Positions 26,222 through 34,838 of a stretch of DNA of 36,999 nucleotides are shown one piece after another (position 1 is the stretch's first letter; each line of letters begins with the position of its first letter). Location of the stretch: contig JAIYBU010000208.1 in assembly GCA_027488335.1 (NCBI GenBank), positions 1 to 36,999 of the forward strand. Reading direction: 5' to 3'. The notes beneath the pieces were generated by a model that saw only the letters and a program-made list of their open reading frames with translations, searched no databases and was not told where the DNA came from. The DNA comes from Cytophagaceae bacterium. Its GTDB lineage: Bacteria; Bacteroidota; Bacteroidia; Cytophagales; Spirosomataceae. A program made the position numbers and the translations under genes.

Positions 26222-26689
26222 ATGAAAAAACGTCTCATTTTTGCCTTTTTAGCATTCATTTTCCTTTCTCTTCAAGCGTATTCGCAAATCACCGAGCAAA
26301 TCAATGGCGAAGCCCAACTTCAACAATCGGTGTTAGATTATGTGAATCAATACCGCAAAACCAAGGGTTTAGCATCGCTCAAAATGATGCCAATCATCAC
26401 AGTAGAAGCACTTAAACACAGCAAAAACATGGCTGATGGCAGAGTTGATTTTGGGCATAATGGTTTTGAAGGCAGAGCCGATAGATTGATGAGCCAAATT
26501 GAACAATCGAATGCTATTGCTGAAAATATAGCCTTCGGCAAATTTTCGGCACAAGAAGTGGTCAATCGTTGGATTCAAAGCCCAGGGCATCGAAAAAACA
26601 TTGAAGGGAAATTTAATCTTACTGGTGTGGGAATTGTGCGACGGACAGATGGCTATTTGTTTTTTACGCAGATATTTATCAATAAATAG
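26222..26689 (+). CDS. Secreted CAP-domain (SCP/PR-1-like) protein
   Basis: 155 residues with a signal peptide (MKKRLIFAFLAFIFLSLQAYSQ). The CAP domain is complete but minimal: LDYVNQYRKTKGLASL, ALKHSKNMADGRVDFGHNGFEGRADRL, AENIAFGKFSAQEVVNRWIQSPGHRKNI and a last VGIVRRTDGYLFFTQIF. The two His residues of FGHNG and PGHRK match the conserved CAP cavity. Bacterial members are extracellular, with lipid-binding, protease or nuclease roles proposed but not general. Its stop codon is 2 bp from the end of the convergent LysR gene, leaving no room for a terminator. Confidence 0.9.
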   Translation: MKKRLIFAFLAFIFLSLQAYSQITEQINGEAQLQQSVLDYVNQYRKTKGLASLKMMPIITVEALKHSKNMADGRVDFGHNGFEGRADRLMSQIEQSNAIAENIAFGKFSAQEVVNRWIQSPGHRKNIEGKFNLTGVGIVRRTDGYLFFTQIFINK

Positions 26690-26691
26690 CC

Positions 26692-27558
26692 TTACACAAC
26701 CTCCAAAAACCGCCTCAAACTCGGATTCGGGTTTTGTGGATTCCATAAGGCTGTAATTTCTGCCTTTTGTGGAATATCTCGGAGTTCGATAAATTTAACG
26801 GCGGCATTAGTTACTCGTTCAAACGAAATCGGAATTAACGAAATACCCAAATTATTCTCGACTAATTTGAGAGTTGTATATCCATGTACGGTTTCGTGTG
26901 AAATTTTCGGAGAAAAACCAGCATCTTCACAAATACTCCATTGTAGGTTGTGGTAAATCTCGCCATCGGTTTTGGTTGGAAGAATAAATTTCTCGTGGGC
27001 AACTTGTGCCATCGATTGAAAATTTGAAGCCTCCAGCCAATGGCTTTGGGGTAAAACCAAAGCAAAATTTTCTTGAAAAACGATTCGCTGTTGGAAACGC
27101 TTATTGGGCGGTGGATTTCGCAGAAAAGCAATATCCAGTTCGCCTTTCTGAACCGCCAAAAGCTGCGAAGCCGAAGTCATTTCTGATAAATATGTATGAA
27201 TCTCGGGGTATTTATTGTGTAAGTTTCCGAGTAAACTGGGCAAGAATGTATGAATACACGACCCCACATAGCCAATTTTCAATTCACCTTTTTGCCCTTG
27301 TTCTACTTGCTTTATTTCATTTTTTGATTTTTCTAAATGCTCAAAAAGCTTCGTTATCTCTGCCCTGAAATACTCGCCCGCCACCGAAAGCTTGACATTT
27401 CGTTTGTTTCTATCAAAAAGTATCACACCCAATTCGGCCTCCAAATCTTGAATTTGCTTAGTGAGTGCGGGTTGAACAATAAATAACTTATCGGCAGCAC
27501 GTTTGAAGTGCAACTCTTGGGCAAGCATCAGAAAATAACGAAGCTGTCTGATTTCCAT
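26692..27558 (-). CDS. LysR-family transcriptional regulator
   Basis: 288 residues. N-terminal winged helix (MEIRQLRYFLMLAQELHFKRAADKLFIVQPALTKQIQDLE) followed by the effector-binding domain from about 90 (LKIGYVGSCIHTFLPSLLG). The ATG lies 3 bp after the mqo stop codon, so it is read from the mqo transcript. Regulators of this type usually control a divergent or adjacent gene; here the candidate targets are mqo itself and the divergent hutH beyond it. The ligand cannot be predicted. Confidence 0.9.
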   Translation of the reverse strand: MEIRQLRYFLMLAQELHFKRAADKLFIVQPALTKQIQDLEAELGVILFDRNKRNVKLSVAGEYFRAEITKLFEHLEKSKNEIKQVEQGQKGELKIGYVGSCIHTFLPSLLGNLHNKYPEIHTYLSEMTSASQLLAVQKGELDIAFLRNPPPNKRFQQRIVFQENFALVLPQSHWLEASNFQSMAQVAHEKFILPTKTDGEIYHNLQWSICEDAGFSPKISHETVHGYTTLKLVENNLGISLIPISFERVTNAAVKFIELRDIPQKAEITALWNPQNPNPSLRRFLEVV

Positions 27559-27561
27559 TTT

Positions 27562-29067
27562 TTATCCGTTCAATTGTAAAACCTTACTTGTCCATGCCCT
27601 TACTTCATCGCACAAAGCTGGATTTTCAATCAGTGGACGGCCATACGATGGAATCATTTGCTTAACTTTCTGTTGCCATTCGTCCGACTGCATTTGTACA
27701 GGAAAACACTTCTTAATTACATTCAACATAATCGAAACCGATGTAGATGCCCCAGGCGAAGCCCCCAACAAAGCAGCCAATGAGCCATCGGCAGCACTCA
27801 CCACTTCTGTTCCGAACTCTAAAACTCCACCGTGTTCATCATCTTTTTTGATTACCTGCACACGTTGCCCAGCAATTTCTAACTCCCAATCTTCCATTTT
27901 GGCGGTTGGCATAAAATTTCGGAGAGCCTCCAATTTTGCCTCTTCCGACTGCATCACCTCATGTATTAGGTATTTTGTAAGCGGAATATTATCTAAACCA
28001 GCCGAAACCATCGGAATCAGATTCGACCATTTGATGGATGTCGGTAGGTCGAAATACGAACCATTTTTTAAGAATTTTGTCGAAAAACCTGCATAAGGAC
28101 CAAAAAGTAACGCTTTTTCACCATCAATCATGCGTGAATCAAGGTGCGGAACCGACATCGGTGGAGCTCCAACCGAAGCTTTACCATATACTTTTGCATG
28201 ATGAGCATTTATCACATCGGAGTTGATACATTTCAGCCATTGTCCACTCACAGGGAAACCACCAAAACCTCTCCCTTCGGGAATATCGGCCTTTTCGAGC
28301 AAATGCAGTGAGCCTCCGCCTGCTCCGATAAACACAAATTTGGCTTCGATTTCCGTTTCCTCATCAGTATCTAAATTTTTTACTTCAACTGTCCATTTCT
28401 TTTCGTCCTCTTCTCGCTCAATGTCTTCTACTTCGTGGTGTAAATGAATATTTACGCCATTCAAGCCATCTAAATAGTCGAGCAAAGCACGAGTTAAAGC
28501 TCCGAAGTTGACATCAGTTCCGATATCCATTTTGGTAGCTGCTACGTGCTGGCTGGGGTCACGGTCTCCCATCACAATCGGCATCCATTCTTTTAGTTGT
28601 GTATGGTTTTCCGAATATTGCATGCTTTTAAATGGGTGGTATTTTGTTAAAGCCGCATGACGTTTTCTGAGGTAAGTGACGTTTTCTTCGCCCCACACAA
28701 AACTTATGTGCGGAATACTACGAATAAAACTTTCGGGCGACTGAACGATATTTTTCTCGACTAAAAAAGCCCAAAACTGGCGAGAAATTTCAAAGGCTTC
28801 ATCAATTACAATGGCTTTTTTACAATCAATCGAACCATCTTCAAGTTCGGGGGTATAATTTAATTCACATAATGCCGAATGCCCAGTTCCTGCGTTATTC
28901 CACGCATCGGAGCTTTCGCCCGCTACAAAATCCAGCCGCTCAAAAACCTCAATCGTAAGGTCAGGCTGAAACTCCTTGAGCATGATTCCGAGTGTAGCAC
29001 TCATGATTCCTGCCCCAATAAGCACTACATCGGGCTTTTTATTGATAGTCTTTGCTATTCTTGTCAT
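27562..29067 (-). CDS. mqo: Malate:quinone oxidoreductase
   Basis: 501 residues, the usual length for this membrane-associated flavoprotein, which oxidises malate to oxaloacetate and passes electrons to quinone in the TCA cycle. The FAD Rossmann motif PDVVLIGAGIMSATLG is at the N-terminus, followed by VFERLDFVAGESSDAWNNAGTGHSA; the late EFGTEVVSAADGSLAALLGASPGAS is diagnostic. It is the first gene of a two-gene unit with the LysR regulator and diverges from hutH across a 209-bp AT-rich region. Confidence 0.95.
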   Translation of the reverse strand: MTRIAKTINKKPDVVLIGAGIMSATLGIMLKEFQPDLTIEVFERLDFVAGESSDAWNNAGTGHSALCELNYTPELEDGSIDCKKAIVIDEAFEISRQFWAFLVEKNIVQSPESFIRSIPHISFVWGEENVTYLRKRHAALTKYHPFKSMQYSENHTQLKEWMPIVMGDRDPSQHVAATKMDIGTDVNFGALTRALLDYLDGLNGVNIHLHHEVEDIEREEDEKKWTVEVKNLDTDEETEIEAKFVFIGAGGGSLHLLEKADIPEGRGFGGFPVSGQWLKCINSDVINAHHAKVYGKASVGAPPMSVPHLDSRMIDGEKALLFGPYAGFSTKFLKNGSYFDLPTSIKWSNLIPMVSAGLDNIPLTKYLIHEVMQSEEAKLEALRNFMPTAKMEDWELEIAGQRVQVIKKDDEHGGVLEFGTEVVSAADGSLAALLGASPGASTSVSIMLNVIKKCFPVQMQSDEWQQKVKQMIPSYGRPLIENPALCDEVRAWTSKVLQLNG

Positions 29068-29276
29068 TAGTTACGTTTGCTGTTGTTGGTTGTGTAAAGC
29101 TAAATACTTTCATTAAAATTCTATGCCAGCGGGTGCGATTAAAATGTTTTGTTTACTTTTTACTGTCTTGATATAAAATATTTTAATTAATCATTTTTAT
29201 TGATTAATTAATTACAAAAATACTATTTTTTATTATTAGATAGTAGCTCGAATTTTGTCAAAAAACATACGCAATA

Positions 29277-30794
29277 ATGCTAACGACAATCATCGACCAA
29301 AGCACACACTTTATTGACCAAGATTGGCTGGATATTGATACTTTACAGCAAATCTCAACATACTCGCACGACCTTGTACTTTCGGAAGCTGCCCGCTACC
29401 GACTCAATCATTGTCGTGATTTTCTTGACCAAAAACTTAACACCAGTGATTGCCTTTTTTATGGCATCAATACAGGCTTTGGATTTTTGCAAAATGTGGC
29501 GATTGATAAAACGCAAATTGCTCAATTACAATATAATTTATTACAATCGCATGCTTGTGGTATGGGCGATGAAGTACCGAAAGAAATTGTCAAATGGATG
29601 CTTTTCCTGAAAATTCAGTCGCTTTCTTATGGACATTCGGGAGTGCAAGAGCAAACCGTTCAGCGATTAATTGATTTTTATAATTACGATATTACACCAG
29701 TTATTTATGCACAAGGGTCGCTCGGAGCTTCGGGAGACCTTTCTCCACTTTCACATCTGGCTTTACCGCTGATTGGCTTAGGCGAAGTAAATTTTAAAGG
29801 TAAAAAAAGAGCATCGAAAGAAGTCTTAGAACAATTTGGCTGGCAACCTATCAAACTACAAAGCAAAGAAGGCATTGCCCTCATCAACGGTACTCAATTT
29901 ATGGCAGCTTACGGAATTTATGGTCTGCTAAAAGCTCAAAAATTACTCAAATTAGCCGATTTGATTTCTGCTATTTCGATTGATGCGTTTGATGCTTCAT
30001 TGCAACCCTTTCACCCAAAAATCCATTCAATTCGCCCGCACAAAGGGCAGGTAGAAACTGCCGAAACAATTTGTAAATACTTGTCTGACAGCCAAATAAT
30101 CAATCAGAAAAAAACACAAGTCCAAGACCCTTATTCGTTTAGGTGTATTCCGCAGGTACATGGGGCAAGCAAAGATTCGATTGAGTTTGTGAGTAAAACA
30201 TTCTTGCAGGAAATCAATGCCGTAACCGACAACCCTAATATTTTTCCTGATGATGATTTAATTCTTTCGGGTGGAAATTTTCATGGTCAACCATTGGCAA
30301 TCGCCTTTGATTTAATGAGCATAGCAATGGCCGAAATTGGAAGTATATCCGAGCGACGCACCTATCAGTTATTGTCGGGGCAACGTGGTTTACCTTTGTT
30401 TTTAGTTAAAAATTCGGGCTTAAATTCGGGTTTGATGATTCCGCAATATACCGCCGCAGGAATCGTGAGCGAAAACAAACAACTCTGCACTCCTGCTTGT
30501 GTTGATTCAATCGTTTCATCAAACGGCCAAGAAGACCACGTAAGCATGGGAGCAAATGCAGCCACTAAATGTTTACGAGTGCTAAATAATGTCGAACGGA
30601 TTTTAGCGATAGAATTATTGACCGCCACACAGGCATTAGCTTTCAGACGACCGCTCAAAAGTTCAGAAATAGTAGAAGAAATCTATAAAAAATTTAGATT
30701 AAAAGTTGCCTTCAATGATAATGACCGAGTCTTGCACGCTGACATCAAATCGGCCGTTGAATTTTTAAGTCAAATTAATTTACCAGTGCTGTAA
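29277..30794 (+). CDS. hutH: Histidine ammonia-lyase
   Basis: 505 residues, the family norm. It deaminates histidine to urocanate using the MIO group made from A151-S152-G153 (GSLGASGDLSPLSHLAL). Y62 of FYGINTGFG and the later NPN (DNPNIF) region are also conserved. A tyrosine/phenylalanine ammonia-lyase of the same superfamily is possible, but the long QEDHVSMGANAATK region fits HutH. No other hut gene (urocanase, imidazolonepropionase, formimidoylglutamase) is in the window, so the pathway is split in the genome. Confidence 0.9.
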   Translation: MLTTIIDQSTHFIDQDWLDIDTLQQISTYSHDLVLSEAARYRLNHCRDFLDQKLNTSDCLFYGINTGFGFLQNVAIDKTQIAQLQYNLLQSHACGMGDEVPKEIVKWMLFLKIQSLSYGHSGVQEQTVQRLIDFYNYDITPVIYAQGSLGASGDLSPLSHLALPLIGLGEVNFKGKKRASKEVLEQFGWQPIKLQSKEGIALINGTQFMAAYGIYGLLKAQKLLKLADLISAISIDAFDASLQPFHPKIHSIRPHKGQVETAETICKYLSDSQIINQKKTQVQDPYSFRCIPQVHGASKDSIEFVSKTFLQEINAVTDNPNIFPDDDLILSGGNFHGQPLAIAFDLMSIAMAEIGSISERRTYQLLSGQRGLPLFLVKNSGLNSGLMIPQYTAAGIVSENKQLCTPACVDSIVSSNGQEDHVSMGANAATKCLRVLNNVERILAIELLTATQALAFRRPLKSSEIVEEIYKKFRLKVAFNDNDRVLHADIKSAVEFLSQINLPVL

Positions 30795-30814
30795 TTCGAT
30801 ACAGCACTGGTAAA
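30779..30814. terminator. Bidirectional terminator between hutH and the GH20 gene
   Basis: TTTACCAGTGCTGTA (30779-30793) pairs perfectly with 30800-30814 across a 6-nt loop. The left arm overlaps the last codons and two bases of the stop codon of hutH, and the right arm lies 7 bp from the stop of the convergent GH20 gene. Confidence 0.85.
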
Positions 30815-30820
30815 CTAATA

Positions 30821-32707
30821 TTATTTTCCAGCTCTACGCTCCAATTCTTCTCTTTTCAATGTAATCAAATGACCGATTGGTTTTCCTGCACGGTAGGTAA
30901 TTACACGAAGTGTAATTGGGCCATCAGGTAATTCGATTGGAGTAGAATATTTTGGAGAAAATTTATCTGGCATCGAGTCATCAATCGAATAGAAAATATC
31001 TAAATCTGAAATCTCACTGCTCAATTCGAGCATTAATTTACCGTTTTTCATGCTTGGTTTAATAATCGCATCGTAAACGGCTTTTGAGAAACCGATTTCT
31101 GCAACTTCGGCACGGTCGAAATGAGCTTCCATACGCTTGCTGAAATTATCCCAATTTTTAGCCGATTTTTGTGACCAATACACTTCCGACAATGCCCACG
31201 CACGTGGATACGTCATGTATTCCGCATAACGCAACGTTGGCAATTGTTCGCTCCAAAGATTACCTTGTCCACCCAAAATATATTTGGCATCAACGCCATC
31301 AGGCACTGGCTCGAAACTATATGATTTACTGACACGAAGACCCGCATAAATGGGTGGGTCGATGGTATTGTCGCCTTGGTTATAATCTAAATAGGCAAAG
31401 GTTGTTGGTGTCATTACAACCTCGTGGCCAAGGTGAGCGGCTTCAATTCCACCTTTCACTCCTCTCCAACTCATAACGGTGGCGTTTGGCGAAATTCCAC
31501 CTTCCAAAATCTCGTCCCAACCGATTAGTTTTTTTCCTTTTGCCGCCAAAATTTTCTCCAAACGATTCATAAAATAACCTTGCAAATCTTCAACGTGGCG
31601 AATGCCCAATTTTTTCATCAGTGCCTGACAACCCGCATCAGCCGCCCAAAAACCTTTGTAACATTCGTCACCACCCACATGGATATATTGATTCGGGAAA
31701 AGTGCCGCTACTTCGGTCATTACTTTATCCAAAAACTCATACACTTTCTCGTCGGCAGGATTCAACGCATTTTCATAACGTAACTTGAAAGTACCGTTTC
31801 CATACCAATCAGCGATAGTTGCCCCTGGATTTACGAAAGTGTTCGGATTTTTGGTAGTACTCAATTCTGGATACGCCGCAATTGCAGCCATGCTGTGCCC
31901 TGGGACATCAATTTCAGGAACAATCGTTACATTGCGTTCTTGAGCGTATTTTACTATTTCTTCAATATCTTCTTGCGTATAAAAACCACCTACGGTCGCT
32001 TTTTCGCCTGATTTTGGTACATCACGGTCGCCGAAATGACCAGCACGAGGCACACGCCACGCTCCTACTTCGGTAAGTTTTGGTAAAGATTTAATTTCAA
32101 TTCTCCAGCCTTCATCATCGGTTAAGTGCCAGTGAAAAGTATTGTATTTTAAGCGAGCAATATCATCAATGTATTTTTTCACTTCGGCTTTTGTGAAGAA
32201 ATTACGGCTTACATCAAGCATGATTCCTCTCCAGCTAAAACGTGGATAATCGGTGATTTTTACGGCAGGAATCGCCCAAGTTGCTTTCGTAACTGATTTA
32301 CTTTCAATCTCTTTCGGTAAAAGTTGTAGCAAGGTTTGCATGCCATAAAACAAACCCGCAGCTTGGTTAGCCGAAATAACAACGCCTTTTGGAGTTGACT
32401 CAAAAGTATAGCCTTCTTTACCAAGCTGAGCATTGGGTGTATCATTCAAATTGAGTTGAATCATACCTGTTTTTCCTTCTTGAGCCTTTAAAACTAAGCC
32501 TGTTGGCACGCTCAATTTCTGCACCAACATTTCGGCTACGCCGTTTGCATCCGCTTTGTTATAGCTAATGGTGGTTTTGGCGGTTAGAGTAAAACTTCCT
32601 GCACTCTGCGAAACCTCAACGGGCTGCGGAATAAGATTTAAGGGTGTATTTTGGGCATTTAGATTGAGAACGACAAAACTAAGCACCGAAAAAAGAACTT
32701 TTTTCAT
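30821..32707 (-). CDS. Beta-N-acetylhexosaminidase, glycoside hydrolase family 20
   Basis: 628 residues with a signal peptide (MKKVLFSVLSFVVLNLNAQ). The N-terminal GH20b domain (about 22-150) leads to the catalytic barrel (about 152-500): FSWRGIMLDVSRNF, FHWHLTDDEGWRIEIK, PEIDVPGHSMAAIAAYPEL, and the catalytic pair D347-E348 in YIHVGGDECYKGFW. A C-terminal beta domain with a DDSMPDKFSPKYSTPIELP segment follows. It removes terminal GlcNAc or GalNAc from chitin-derived or glycoprotein glycans by substrate-assisted catalysis, in the periplasm or outside. It stands alone; the 186-bp gap upstream has no clear promoter box. Confidence 0.95.
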   Translation of the reverse strand: MKKVLFSVLSFVVLNLNAQNTPLNLIPQPVEVSQSAGSFTLTAKTTISYNKADANGVAEMLVQKLSVPTGLVLKAQEGKTGMIQLNLNDTPNAQLGKEGYTFESTPKGVVISANQAAGLFYGMQTLLQLLPKEIESKSVTKATWAIPAVKITDYPRFSWRGIMLDVSRNFFTKAEVKKYIDDIARLKYNTFHWHLTDDEGWRIEIKSLPKLTEVGAWRVPRAGHFGDRDVPKSGEKATVGGFYTQEDIEEIVKYAQERNVTIVPEIDVPGHSMAAIAAYPELSTTKNPNTFVNPGATIADWYGNGTFKLRYENALNPADEKVYEFLDKVMTEVAALFPNQYIHVGGDECYKGFWAADAGCQALMKKLGIRHVEDLQGYFMNRLEKILAAKGKKLIGWDEILEGGISPNATVMSWRGVKGGIEAAHLGHEVVMTPTTFAYLDYNQGDNTIDPPIYAGLRVSKSYSFEPVPDGVDAKYILGGQGNLWSEQLPTLRYAEYMTYPRAWALSEVYWSQKSAKNWDNFSKRMEAHFDRAEVAEIGFSKAVYDAIIKPSMKNGKLMLELSSEISDLDIFYSIDDSMPDKFSPKYSTPIELPDGPITLRVITYRAGKPIGHLITLKREELERRAGK

Positions 32708-32893
32708 AAAACGAAAGAAGAGTTTTGTTGAATTGAATATGGTTGGGGTTGAATTACACTACAATATTAATGGAGGTGAGCTTTCTTATCAAGTCTTTTT
32801 AAAAAATTATTTTTCAATAAATTAATATTGGAAAAATATTTTAGAATAGTTTTTTCTGCTTTTCTAAAACTCAAAATTGCTTGTGTAAAATTT

Positions 32894-33760
32894 TCAATCC
32901 CTCCGATATTCCTTCTGATAGACCAAAGGTGATTTTCCGACGATTACCTTAAATTGTCGATTGAAATTTGAAATAGTATTGTAGCCACTTTCGTAGGCAA
33001 TTTGAGTAACATTAAGTGTGCCTTCGTGCAGTAGCTTACAGGCGTGACCGATACGAATCTCAGCAATAAAATCGAAGAAAGATTTATTAGTTCGGCTCTT
33101 AAAATACCTACAAAAAGCCGCATCGCTCATGCTTACTAACGAAGCCAATTCGCTTAGACGAACCTCTTCTTTGAAATGCTTCATTACATAATCATAGACT
33201 TTCTGCATCCGTTCAGTTTCCGAAACTTTGTGCATATTCACATAACCTAAGCTCGTAATAAACTGATAATCAACAGACAATGAAAGTTGATGCAACATTG
33301 TCAATAATTTTAATACTCGCTCAAAACCTTCGAGTTTCATGAGTTCCTGTAAGCCATCTCGCACTTTTATTCGCATTTCTCCTACAATATCCATTCCTCG
33401 TTGTCCGTGTACTAAAAGTTGTTTAATTCGGTACATTTCCGATTTCTCGAAAAAACCATTACCCAGAAAATCTTCCGTAAAATAAACTACAATTCCATGT
33501 GTTTGTAATTCAGAATTTTGCTCAAAATACGCTTTATCATTTCGCCAAAGATGCGGAACGTTTGGCCCCAGAAAAACAGTATCGCCCGCTTCAAAATGCT
33601 GGATATCATCACCAATGAAGCGAGTGCCACTCCCCTCAAAAACCGTAAATAACTGATAATGAGGATGAAAGTGCCAACTTGAATCAAAATGAGATTGACG
33701 CAATTCCTGCACTTCAAACGAATAAACCTGACTTCCAAGTGTTTTTTTAAGTAGTTTCAT
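32894..33760 (-). CDS. AraC-family regulator with cupin sensor domain
   Basis: 288 residues. The N-terminal cupin (about 10-110: SSWHFHPHYQLFTVFEGSGTRFIGDD, AGDTVFLGPNVPHLW) should sense a sugar-type ligand. The C-terminal AraC double HTH (about 190-288) holds LSELASLVSMSDAAFCRYFKSRT and LNVTQIAYESGYNTISNFNRQFK. It is divergent from the epimerase-like gene and likely controls that locus. Its start codon is preceded by a repeat element whose near-copy lies before the divergent gene. A strong GGAGG lies 3 bases before the ATG, unusual for this group. Confidence 0.9.
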   Translation of the reverse strand: MKLLKKTLGSQVYSFEVQELRQSHFDSSWHFHPHYQLFTVFEGSGTRFIGDDIQHFEAGDTVFLGPNVPHLWRNDKAYFEQNSELQTHGIVVYFTEDFLGNGFFEKSEMYRIKQLLVHGQRGMDIVGEMRIKVRDGLQELMKLEGFERVLKLLTMLHQLSLSVDYQFITSLGYVNMHKVSETERMQKVYDYVMKHFKEEVRLSELASLVSMSDAAFCRYFKSRTNKSFFDFIAEIRIGHACKLLHEGTLNVTQIAYESGYNTISNFNRQFKVIVGKSPLVYQKEYRRD

Positions 33761-33798
33761 AACCTCCAGCCGCAGCGGCGGACCGTCCCTAAAGGGGA
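33761..33798 (-). promoter_or_regulatory. Leader element, copy A, before the AraC start codon
   Basis: Read on the minus strand: TCCCCTTTAGGGACGGT, then hairpin CCGC-CGCT-GCGG, then CTGGAGGTT and the ATG. Its 17-bp core (33782-33798) is the exact inverted copy of 33964-33980. The small hairpin keeps its pairing in the other copy through compensatory changes. Possible RNA control element including the Shine-Dalgarno, or a mobile repeat landing in leaders. Confidence 0.6.
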
Positions 33799-33887
33799 GT
33801 TTCTGTTTCTCTGATAATTTCCTTTTTTAATAAACACTTTTTTTGCATAAATATTGATATAAATTACAATAAATATCAAAATACAGT

Positions 33888-33895
33888 CAAAATTA
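33888..33895 (-). promoter_or_regulatory. Candidate -7 promoter box (TAATTTTG) for the AraC gene
   Basis: It fits TAnnTTTG on the minus strand, about 128 bp before the AraC ATG. It would place copy A of the leader element inside the transcript. No clear -33 box. Confidence 0.3.
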
Positions 33896-33931
33896 GTAAA
33901 AGCAAGCATATTTAATATGATTTTACAATGA

Positions 33932-33939
33932 TAAATTTG
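33932..33939 (+). promoter_or_regulatory. Candidate -7 promoter box (TAAATTTG) for the epimerase operon
   Basis: It fits TAnnTTTG, about 63 bp before the start codon, so copy B of the leader element would lie wholly in the 5' untranslated RNA. Confidence 0.4.
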
Positions 33940-33963
33940 TATTATTATTTATAACTAAAAAAG

Positions 33964-34002
33964 TCCCCTTTAGGGACGGTTCGACGACTCGACGGAGGGG
34001 TA
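33964..34002 (+). promoter_or_regulatory. Leader element, copy B, before the epimerase start codon
   Basis: TCCCCTTTAGGGACGGT (33964-33980), then hairpin TCGA-CGAC-TCGA (33981-33992), then CGGAGGGGTA and the start codon. Compared with copy A, the outermost pair changes from C-G to T-A and the innermost pair from C-G to A-T. The GGAGG sits 8 bases before the second ATG (34009), which suggests that start rather than 34003. Confidence 0.6.
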
Positions 34003-34833
34003 ATGCTTATGACCTACGGAATGAATCTCCTTTTATGGGGAACAGAAATAAACGAAGACCTTTTTCCAGTTTTAGAACAAATCAAGGAAATTGGATTTGA
34101 TGGGGTGGAAATTCCTATTTTCGATACAAATCCAGAAAAATGGTATTCTTGGCGAGCAAAATTAGATGAATTAGGTCTGAAACGCATCGCTGTGACGATA
34201 AACGGCCCAGATTTTAATCAAATCAGTGCCGATGAAACCATGCGAAAAGAAACACTCGAACGCAACAAACGAGCCATTGATTGTGCCATGATTTTAGGTT
34301 CGGATTTACTTACAGGGCCTTTTCATTCGGCTTTGGGTGTATTTACGGGCGTTCCACCAACCAAACAAGAATTACTTTGGGCAAAAGAAAACCTTTGGGA
34401 TTTGGCCGAATACGCCGATAGCATGGGCATTACCCTTGGCCTTGAATACCTCAACCGTTTTGAAAGCTACTTAGTATCCTCATCAGATGAACTATTGGCT
34501 TTGGTTGAAGAAATCAATCACCCTGCTTGCAAGATAATGTTTGATACTTTTCATGCCAATATCGAAGAAAAATCAATGACTGAGGCCATTCAGAAATTGG
34601 CCAAACACTTGGTTCATGTACAGCTTTCGGAAAACGACCGCAGTACGCTTGGCAAAGGTCGCATTGATTTTACCGAAATTTTAGCCGCCTTACAATCAAT
34701 CAATTATGATGGAATGTTGAGCATCGAGGCATTCAGCATGAAACTTCCAGCGGCCAATATTTGGCGAAAAATGTTTGATTCAGAAGAACAATTAATGAAA
34801 GATAGTCTATCCTTTTTAAAATCTCACCTATAA
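34003..34833 (+). CDS. Sugar isomerase/epimerase-like TIM barrel (ketose 3-epimerase family)
   Basis: 276 residues from 34003, or 274 from ATG 34009, which has the better Shine-Dalgarno spacing. The xylose-isomerase-like barrel matches D-tagatose/D-psicose 3-epimerases: YGMNLLLWGTEI at the start and metal ligands E148 (LGLEYLNRFE), D181 (MFDTFHANIEE), H205 (LVHVQLSEN) and E242 (LSIEAFS). It probably isomerises or epimerises a keto-sugar; relatives next to Gfo/Idh/MocA oxidoreductases act on 3-keto-glycosides. It is the first gene of a probable operon, 5 bp before the oxidoreductase. Confidence 0.85.
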   Translation: MLMTYGMNLLLWGTEINEDLFPVLEQIKEIGFDGVEIPIFDTNPEKWYSWRAKLDELGLKRIAVTINGPDFNQISADETMRKETLERNKRAIDCAMILGSDLLTGPFHSALGVFTGVPPTKQELLWAKENLWDLAEYADSMGITLGLEYLNRFESYLVSSSDELLALVEEINHPACKIMFDTFHANIEEKSMTEAIQKLAKHLVHVQLSENDRSTLGKGRIDFTEILAALQSINYDGMLSIEAFSMKLPAANIWRKMFDSEEQLMKDSLSFLKSHL

Positions 34834-34838
34834 ATACT

